From Merdibacter sp965119685 (GTDB lineage Bacteria > Bacillota_I > Bacilli_A > Erysipelotrichales > Erysipelotrichaceae): a stretch of 64,000 bases of DNA. The translations under genes were made by a program, and so were the position numbers. The stretch covers positions 2,294,001-2,358,000 of the forward strand of contig OZ221971.1 of assembly GCA_965119685.1 (NCBI GenBank), given 5' to 3'. Below the pieces are notes generated by a model, which did not search any database, was not told where the DNA came from, and saw only the letters and a list, made by a program, of their open reading frames with translations. Of the stretch, positions 58,347 to 64,000 are shown one piece after another (within the stretch, counting starts at the first letter, position 1; every line of letters starts with the position of its first letter).

Positions 58347-58733
58347 TTACGAACGAAAGCTGCGGACAGCATTGTGCAGATAATAATACGGCACCAGCAG
58401 CGTCAGCGCATGCACGAGAATTTCCACAATCTGCGTACTGTTCATGAAGAATTCAGCCAAGTTTGCGACCATCAGAATCAATCCGAGAATCACACACAGC
58501 AATGAACGGCGGTTGGCCGATACGATGGCGATGATACCGCAGAGAATTTCAAATACATGAACGCCATACAGCGATAACAGTGCGAAAAACGCATCATTGC
58601 CCACACTTGCCGACGTCTGTCCCTGTATGGTATTGCCTTTCTCCAACAAAAATAAAGTAAACGCGATGGTTGCGATTCCGATGATGATTTCCAATAATCC
58701 GGCGATTCTTAAATGCTTTCTTGCTTGATTCAT
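58347..58733 (-). CDS. small four-helix membrane protein of unknown function
   Basis: A 128-residue protein with four hydrophobic segments (about 10-30, 48-66, 72-90, 100-120), and charged ends (MNQARKHLR at the start, SFRS at the end). I do not recognise the family. The ATG at 58733 follows AGAGGTG at 5 nt; the frame upstream crosses a TATAAT box and is unlikely to be translated. It precedes mscL on the same strand, which hints at an envelope role but no more. Confidence 0.75.
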   Translation of the reverse strand: MNQARKHLRIAGLLEIIIGIATIAFTLFLLEKGNTIQGQTSASVGNDAFFALLSLYGVHVFEILCGIIAIVSANRRSLLCVILGLILMVANLAEFFMNSTQIVEILVHALTLLVPYYYLHNAVRSFRS

Positions 58734-58760
58734 ACTACACCTCTTTCTTCCCGTAGCTAT

Positions 58761-58787
58761 ATTATAGGAAGAGTAGAATTTTCGCAA
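58761..58787 (-). promoter_or_regulatory. promoter of the four-helix membrane protein-mscL unit
   Basis: TATAAT (58761-58766) with TTGCGA (58782-58787) at a short 15-nt spacing on the - strand. Confidence 0.45.
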
Positions 58788-58841
58788 GTGATTTTCTGTA
58801 AGAAAATGCGATTTTATTCGTAAATGCTCACTAACTGCCCG

Positions 58842-58920
58842 CAAAAAGAAAAAAAGCGGTGCATGTGCGATGAATGATACAGATGTCCGTAAGAACGGAT
58901 CAAGTGCATTCCCACCGCTT
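58842..58920 (-). terminator. hairpin terminator after a small frame
   Basis: On the - strand, AAGCGGTG-complement pairs (58913-58920 with 58854-58861) close a stem-loop with an inner TCCGT/ACGGA hairpin, followed by TTTTTTTCTTTTT. It overlaps the last codons of the small frame at 58900-59109. Confidence 0.55.
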
Positions 58921-59109
58921 CAAGTGCAGGCAAAAAATCAAAGCGAAAAAAGCACCAAAGGCAAAGAGGAGATGTGTGCCTTCTCCTTTCAAACCGACAA
59001 AAGAGGGTATCTGCTGTTTCCGCCGCACCATCGCCAAATTCCAAATGAACGCCGGCATCCCCAACGCCGCCAAACGAAAAAGCTTTGGCAGATGAACAAA
59101 CAAAAGCAA
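58900..59109 (-). CDS. candidate 69-residue small membrane protein
   Basis: A short frame starting at a TTG (59109) that sits 6 nt after a strong AAGGAGGG. It encodes two hydrophobic stretches (about 9-26 and 46-62) around a basic loop RRKQQIPS, and ends HLKRWECT. The layout loosely recalls DUF1294 proteins (basic loop, I-P, then a Gly/Ala-rich helix), but the match is weak. A terminator overlaps its end and the YitT terminator (59241-59287) lies upstream, so it would be an independent gene. No clear promoter was seen. Confidence 0.4.
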   Translation of the reverse strand: MLLFVHLPKLFRLAALGMPAFIWNLAMVRRKQQIPSFVGLKGEGTHLLFAFGAFFALIFCLHLKRWECT

Positions 59110-59240
59110 CTTTGGCCCTCCTTAGGCAAATGAGGTTCCATAATGGCTTAACCAATCGAACACACAACAGCATCTGTGCGAAAGCCGCAGCCAAACAAGA
59201 CGTTTGCACACCTACAGGGCGCAACAATCCTTCACCCGAT

Positions 59241-59287
59241 AAAAAAAAGCCGTCTGTTTCGTTCTCTCCTTTCACGAGACAGATGGC
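59241..59287 (-). terminator. intrinsic terminator of the second YitT gene
   Basis: On the - strand, GCCATCTGTCTCGT (59274-59287) pairs with ACGAAACAGACGGC (59249-59262) with two mismatches, followed by eight T. Confidence 0.8.
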
Positions 59288-59317
59288 TTCACAGCCCCTT
59301 GCGGACTGTTTTTTTGC

Positions 59318-60199
59318 TTATTCCATCAGCGAGCGATAACGTTTGCTGAAGGTGAAACCGGCGCCCTGCACTTCATTGGCGTCGTTGACGACGAAAAAGG
59401 CTTCCGGATCGATGTGCGTGATCAGCTTCTGCAAATGGGCAAACTGCTTTTGCTTGACGACCGTCATCACCATCATGCGCTGTTCATTCGCAAACCCGCC
59501 TAATGCCGGCACCAGCGTCACCCCGCGGTCCAGCTCGCGGTTGATCGCATCACGGATCTCCTCCCATTTCGGCGAGATGATAAACAGCGTCTTGCTGACC
59601 TCACTGCCCAGCGTCAGCACCTTGTTGATGACCTGTCCGCTGATAAAGACGGAGACCAAACCGATCATGCTCGCCTCAATGCCATAGACCACAGCGCCCA
59701 AGATAACCGTTGCGCCGTCAAAGCACATCACCAGCACAGAGAGAGGCAGATGCGTGTATTTATGAACGATGAGCGGCGGAATGTCCATTCCCCCGGTACT
59801 GCCATCCACCCGATAAACCAAGCCGATGCCGACGCCGATGCAGATACCGGCATAGATCGAAGCAAGCAGCTGATTGTCGGTTACCGTTACATCCGTAAAA
59901 TACAGATTCAGCACCGTTATATAAATTGGATAAACGATCGTGCTCAGCACCGTCTTGAAAAAGAACGCTTTTCCCAGACAGAGCGATCCCAGCGCAAACA
60001 GCCCAATCGTCAGCAGGTTGATGAGCAGCGTCGGTTCAATGTGGAATACCGGCTCCAAAGCGACCGCGATACCCGCCGTTCCTCCGGAGAGAATATCCGC
60101 CGGCAGGATAAAAAAGGTAACGCCCAGCGCGACGACCAGATTGCCTAACAGCACGCTGCCCGCCTCATAGATCAGTTCCTTGCATTTCTTCTTTCCCAT
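59318..60199 (-). CDS. YitT family membrane protein (second copy)
   Basis: A 293-residue YitT-family protein, paralogous to 4778-5650. Five or six hydrophobic segments, with the glycine patch DGSTGGMDIPPLI where the first copy has SCGGTDIIG, precede a C-terminal DUF2179 domain (about 205-293) with the pattern RGVTLVPALGGF. The function is unknown. The ATG follows GAGGGAG. It is monocistronic, with an extended -10 (TGG-TATAAT) upstream and a strong terminator. Confidence 0.9.
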   Translation of the reverse strand: MGKKKCKELIYEAGSVLLGNLVVALGVTFFILPADILSGGTAGIAVALEPVFHIEPTLLINLLTIGLFALGSLCLGKAFFFKTVLSTIVYPIYITVLNLYFTDVTVTDNQLLASIYAGICIGVGIGLVYRVDGSTGGMDIPPLIVHKYTHLPLSVLVMCFDGATVILGAVVYGIEASMIGLVSVFISGQVINKVLTLGSEVSKTLFIISPKWEEIRDAINRELDRGVTLVPALGGFANEQRMMVMTVVKQKQFAHLQKLITHIDPEAFFVVNDANEVQGAGFTFSKRYRSLME

Positions 60200-60225
60200 G
60201 TTCTCCCTCTTTCCAAGTGCTTTCC

Positions 60226-60234
60226 ATTATACCA
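60226..60234 (-). promoter_or_regulatory. extended -10 of the second YitT gene
   Basis: TGG-TATAAT on the - strand (-10 at 60226-60231). No good -35 box. Confidence 0.5.
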
Positions 60235-60465
60235 CACTTCGTGAAATCGATGTTTCTTTCTCTTAGAAATCCACATCCCCTGCGGCATCGACAATGCGCT
60301 GTCTCCATGCGTAAAAAAAAGTGAAAGCCGCACAGACGCTAACAAGCCTGCATGCCGGCATACCCCTGTCACCAAGATTGCGTTTGCTGCAGCTCTTCCC
60401 GCTTTTCAGTCTCATTTTCACTGTTAGATGCGGCAAGCTTTATGCAGATAGTGCCATCGACCGTC
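60235..60465. other. intergenic region between prfB terminator and YitT promoter
   Basis: About 230 bases (346 from gene to gene) with nothing further that I can support. Confidence 0.5.
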
Positions 60466-60498
60466 AAAAAAGCCCAATCAGCAAGCTGCCGAATGGGC
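60466..60498 (-). terminator. intrinsic terminator of secA-prfB
   Basis: On the - strand, GCCCA (60494-60498) pairs with TGGGC (60472-60476), with further inner GCAGC/GCTG pairing, followed by six T. Confidence 0.65.
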
Positions 60499-60546
60499 CG
60501 TTCTATGTTGTTGCTCGCTTTCTTTTACTACAGGAAGCGCTGCCGC

Positions 60547-61657
60547 TTATTCTCCCGAATGTATCTGCGTCTTCAAATAGGCGAAGATAAACGCATCCAG
60601 ATCGCCGTCCATCACCGCCTGCACGTTGCCGCTCTCATAGCCGCTGCGATGATCCTTCACCAGCGAATACGGGTGCATGACATAGGAGCGGATCTGGGAG
60701 CCCCATTCATTTGCCTGCTGCTCCCCTTTGATTTGTGCCAGCTTTGCCTCCTGTTCCTCGATCATCCGCTGATACAGGCGGCTTTTTAAAATGCGCAACG
60801 CCTCTTCGCGGTTTTCATGCTGGGAACGTCCGTTTTGGCAGGTAGCCACCAATCCCGTCGGCTTATGCACCATACGCACCGCAGAATCTGTCTTGTTGAT
60901 ATGCTGACCGCCCGCACCGCTGGCACGCTTGGTCTCCACGATCAAATCCTCGGGACGGATGTCGATTTCGATCTCATCGTTGAACTGCGGCATGACATCA
61001 AGCGAAGCAAACGAGGTATGCCGTCTGCCTCCTGCATCAAAAGGCGAGATGCGCACCAGACGGTGCACGCCCTTCTCCGCTTTCAGATAGCCATACGCCT
61101 TGTCCCCCTCTACCAGAAAGGTGACCGACTTGATGCCCGCTTCCTCGCCGGCGAGATAGTCGAGCACACTCACCTTGAAGCCTTTGTGCTCACAATAGCG
61201 CACATACATGCGATAGAGCATCTCACACCAGTCGCAGGATTCCGTTCCGCCCGCACCCGGGTGCAGCTCTAAAATCGCGTTGGACTGGTCATATTCATGC
61301 GAGAGCAGGATGCCGATCTCAAAGCGTTCAAAGTCCTCTGCCATCTGTGTGTACTCTTCCTCACAAAGCGCAAAGAGCTCCTCATCGAGATCCTCCTTGA
61401 GCATATCGCAGGTCTCCGCCAAGCCCGTCAGCGTCTTTGCCAGCTGTTCATAGCTTTCCACCGTCTCCTTGATGCCGTTGAGACGGCGGATGACGGTTTG
61501 CGCCTGTTTGGGATCGTTCCAAAACGATTCCTCCAGCGTCTGCGCTGTCAGCTCTTCGATTTTTAAGCGTTTCTGATCGAGGTCAAAGTGACTCACCAAG
61601 CGCCTGAAGGCGTTCCTGATGAGTGTTCACCCCCTGTCTGATTTCATATAGTTCCAT
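60547..61657 (-). CDS. prfB: peptide chain release factor 2 with programmed +1 frameshift
   Basis: Release factor 2, which ends translation at UGA and UAA. The zero frame from ATG at 61657 (MELYEIRQ...) gives 24 codons and stops at an in-frame TGA (61583-61585). The slippery CTT-TGA-C at 61582-61588, preceded by a Shine-Dalgarno-like GGTGAG three bases upstream, lets the ribosome skip one T (61585) and continue LDLDQKRL to 60547, for 369 residues in total. The catalytic GGQ is in GAGGQH and the UGA-reading tripeptide SPF in ISPFDAG. This is the classical self-regulating arrangement. It follows secA by about 76 nt, a common pair. Confidence 0.97.
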
Positions 61658-61733
61658 CGTTATTCACCTGATCCTTTATTTTCATTGTTTGATTGTTGAT
61701 CGTTTGATGTCCTCACAAACGCAGAGCTTTTCC

Positions 61734-64000
61734 TTACTGCGCCTTTGCCTTTTCCGCCTGTTTTGCGGCCTTTTTGGCGGCACGTTCCCGGGCGGCGCGC
61801 TCTTGTGCGATCTGCTCCGGCGTCTTGCGCACGATGCGCATCCGCAACAGGAAGACGACGATCTCACGGGCGATGCGCTGTGTCATCTCCTCAAAGAGCT
61901 CATAGCCCTCGCTGACATACGCCTGCAATGGGTTATTTTGCGCATAGGAGCGCAGATGGATGCCATCGCGCAGCTTGCTCATCGTATCAATATGCTCGGT
62001 CCAGTTGCGGTCCATGATGCGCAGGACGACATTCTTTTCAAACGGCAGAAACTGATCGTGTACCGGCTCGATCTCCTTTTCATAGCTCTGGTAGACATGA
62101 TCGAAGCAATAGCCGACCAGCTGCTCGCGGTCCTTGCCTAAAATGTCCTCCGGCTTGATGCGGTTTTCCTCGCGCATGCCCATCATCGCCAGACTATCGC
62201 AGACGCCGTTGTAGTTGATCTGATCCTCATGACGGCTGACGTCTAGGTTAGCGGCGATTGTATCGCTGATCACACGTTCAAACATACCCCTGACGATTTC
62301 ATGCACATCCTCATGCTCGAGGGTGTAGTTGCGCTGCTCGTACATAATCTCACGCTGCTTGCGCAAAACGTCGTCATACTCCAGCAGCTGCTTGCGGGCG
62401 TCGAAGTTATAGCCCTCTACGCGCTTTTGTGCCTGCGTGATCGATTTGGTTACCATTTTCGACTCGATCTGCTGATCGCCCAGCTGGTTGAACAGCCCGT
62501 TGAGCTTTTCACCGCCAAAGCGCACCATCAGCGAATCTTCCATGGAAACGTAGAAACGGGAGAAGCCCGGATCTCCCTGACGACCGCTTCGTCCGCGCAG
62601 CTGGTTGTCAATACGGCGGGACTCGTGACGTTCACTGCCTAACACCGCCAGACCGCCAAGCGCACGGCTTTCCTCGCTCAGCTTGATGTCGGTACCGCGT
62701 CCGGCCATATTGGTGGCGATCGTCACCGATCCGACCTGTCCGGCCTTGGCGATGATGTCCGCCTCGCGGGCGTGGTTCTTCGCGTTGAGCACCTCGTGGG
62801 GAATACGCTCTTTTTTCAGCATCTTGGAGATGAGCTCGCTGGTCTCGACGGCGATCGTACCGACGAGCACCGGCTGTCCCTTCGCGTGCAGCTCTTTCAC
62901 CTCATTGACCAATGCCGCAAACTTCAGCTTCTGGGTCGCAAAGATCGCATCCGGATAATCGATGCGCTCGATCGGACGGTTGGTCGGAATCTCGACGACA
63001 CGCATGTTGTAGGTGGAGAGGAACTCCTCTTCCTCGGTCTTGGCCGTACCGGTCATACCGGCTAACTTCGTATAGAGACGGAAATAATTCTGATAAGTGA
63101 TTGTGGCTAACGTGCTGCTCTCCTCTTTGATCGGCACGCCCTCCTTGGCCTCGATCGCCTGATGCAAACCATCTGAATACTCACGGCCCTCCATCAGTCG
63201 TCCGGTGAACTGATCGACGATGACGATCTCCTGATTTTCGTTGACGACATATTCGACCTCGTTCTTCATGATGTAGTTGGCTCGCAGCGCCTGTGTAATG
63301 TGATGTACCAGCTGTGTATGCTCCACATCATACAGGTTATTGACGCGGAAGAAACGCTCCGCCGCCTTGACGCCTTCCTCGCTCAGCATGACCTGACGCG
63401 TCTTTTCATCGATCTCATAGCCGCCGCTCACCAGCTTCTTTTCCTTGGTGCGCGCATCTTCCTCATACACCGGCTTCTTCAAACGCTTTACGAACTGGTC
63501 CGCCTGAATGTAGAGATTCGCCGTCTTTTTCTTACCGCCGGAGATGATGAGCGGAGTGCGGGACTCATCGATCAGGATAGAGTCGACCTCATCGATAACC
63601 GCCATCCACAGCGGACGCTGGGTACGGTCTTTGACATTCACTACCATGTTGTCACGCAGATAGTCAAAGCCCAGCTCGGAGTTGGTCGTATAGGTAATAT
63701 CGCAGTTATATGCCTCGCGCTTATGCACCGGCAAAAGCTCCCGCTTGTTGACGCCGACGCTCAGACCGAGATAGCGGTACACCTTGCCCATCCAATCGGC
63801 ATCGCGCTGCGCCAGATATTCGTTGACGGTAACAACATGCACACCCTTTTGCGCCAAGGCGTTGAGGTAGACGCACATGGTGGCCGTCAATGTCTTTCCC
63901 TCACCGGTTTTCATCTCGGCGATGTCGCCTTGGTGCATGGCGATCGCACCCATGATCTGCACCTTGTACGGATGCTCTCCCAGCACGCGGCGGGCTGCCT
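61734..64000 (-). CDS. secA: SecA preprotein translocase ATPase (5' end outside window)
   Basis: The last 750-odd residues of SecA, the motor of the Sec export pathway. The frame stays open to the window edge, where AARRVLGEHPYKVQ matches the region just before Walker A, so about 75-80 N-terminal residues are missing. Walker A is EMKTGEGKTL, Walker B VIDEVDSILID, the second nucleotide-binding region TNMAGRGTDIKL, and motif VI QLRGRSGRQGDPG. The C-terminus is Lys/Ala-rich (RAAKKAAKQAEKAKAQ) and lacks the zinc-binding SEC-C tail. The GTG near 63986 is internal, not the start. Confidence 0.97.
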   Translation of the reverse strand, partial: AARRVLGEHPYKVQIMGAIAMHQGDIAEMKTGEGKTLTATMCVYLNALAQKGVHVVTVNEYLAQRDADWMGKVYRYLGLSVGVNKRELLPVHKREAYNCDITYTTNSELGFDYLRDNMVVNVKDRTQRPLWMAVIDEVDSILIDESRTPLIISGGKKKTANLYIQADQFVKRLKKPVYEEDARTKEKKLVSGGYEIDEKTRQVMLSEEGVKAAERFFRVNNLYDVEHTQLVHHITQALRANYIMKNEVEYVVNENQEIVIVDQFTGRLMEGREYSDGLHQAIEAKEGVPIKEESSTLATITYQNYFRLYTKLAGMTGTAKTEEEEFLSTYNMRVVEIPTNRPIERIDYPDAIFATQKLKFAALVNEVKELHAKGQPVLVGTIAVETSELISKMLKKERIPHEVLNAKNHAREADIIAKAGQVGSVTIATNMAGRGTDIKLSEESRALGGLAVLGSERHESRRIDNQLRGRSGRQGDPGFSRFYVSMEDSLMVRFGGEKLNGLFNQLGDQQIESKMVTKSITQAQKRVEGYNFDARKQLLEYDDVLRKQREIMYEQRNYTLEHEDVHEIVRGMFERVISDTIAANLDVSRHEDQINYNGVCDSLAMMGMREENRIKPEDILGKDREQLVGYCFDHVYQSYEKEIEPVHDQFLPFEKNVVLRIMDRNWTEHIDTMSKLRDGIHLRSYAQNNPLQAYVSEGYELFEEMTQRIAREIVVFLLRMRIVRKTPEQIAQERAARERAAKKAAKQAEKAKAQ

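Noticed and set aside
58814..59275. 153-codon frame on the - strand
   Set aside because: Overlaps the terminator and the better-supported 69-codon frame; it lacks a ribosome site and has no coherent domain or hydrophobic pattern.
63950..64000. GTG near 63986 as the secA start
   Set aside because: The frame continues to the window edge with AARRVLGEHPYKV, which is internal SecA sequence.
1..64000. CRISPR array, prophage or integrated plasmid
   Set aside because: No regularly spaced repeats, cas genes, phage structural genes or integrase were seen. The only intact mobile element is the IS30 copy.

Overview
The window looks like chromosomal DNA of a low- to mid-GC Gram-positive anaerobe or microaerophile (Bacillota). 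Most starts have a strong AGGAGG-type ribosome site. The gene set includes HPr kinase, an ECF-type folate S component under a THF riboswitch, FemX-type peptidoglycan bridge enzymes, ABC-F, DUF1836 and YitT proteins, L-lactate dehydrogenase, phosphotransacetylase, desulfoferrodoxin and a rubredoxin-flavin reductase fusion. I infer a host-associated Erysipelotrichia-like fermenter from the gene mix and the Lgt-phosphatase fusion; no 16S rRNA gene is present to settle this.

Layout. 0.1-10.9 kb: phosphodiesterase, a histone-H1-like protein, HtrA protease, Ldh, YitT, a first uracil-DNA glycosylase, and a DUF1836/RsmF/ABC-F operon. 11-20 kb: two FemX-like bridge enzymes flanking nagA, a GNAT enzyme, a TetR regulator and tRNA-Thr(CGU), then a PfkB sugar-phosphate kinase, a CDF transporter with Mn-exporter residues and a YlbJ-like gate protein. 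20.5-30 kb: desulfoferrodoxin, RluA pseudouridine synthase, SbcCD, a four-gene redox operon (SDR, high-molecular-weight rubredoxin, YaaA, PrxQ) and a divergent BirA. 30-33 kb: a visibly AT-richer island with an Mrr-type nuclease and a DUF4143 ATPase, flanked by debris. 33-40.4 kb: HAD phosphatase and the compact uvrA-hprK-lgt::ppaX-trxB operon. 40.55-42.27 kb: a complete IS30-family element with 34-bp inverted repeats and flanking direct repeats. 42.4-49.7 kb: CtpE-like P-type ATPase, Pta, GNAT, THF riboswitch plus folT, then folC and a second ung. 50-57.7 kb: uvrB, ctpA, and an ftsX-M23 hydrolase-ftsE-ftsX operon with two FtsX paralogues. 57.9-64 kb: MscL, small membrane proteins, a second YitT, prfB with an intact +1 programmed frameshift, and the 3' part of secA, which runs off the window end.

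Themes that connect genes: DNA repair (two Ung, UvrA, UvrB, SbcCD), cell-wall growth and division (FtsEX operon with its probable hydrolase partner, CtpA, two FemX, Lgt, NagA), anaerobe-style oxygen defence (desulfoferrodoxin, rubredoxin fusion, PrxQ, YaaA, TrxB), and folate (THF riboswitch, FolT, FolC). The most useful second looks are the Lgt::PpaX fusion in the hprK operon, the double-ftsX operon, the H1-like protein with an unassigned C-terminal domain, the Mrr/ATPase island, and the second Ung with a changed active-site motif.
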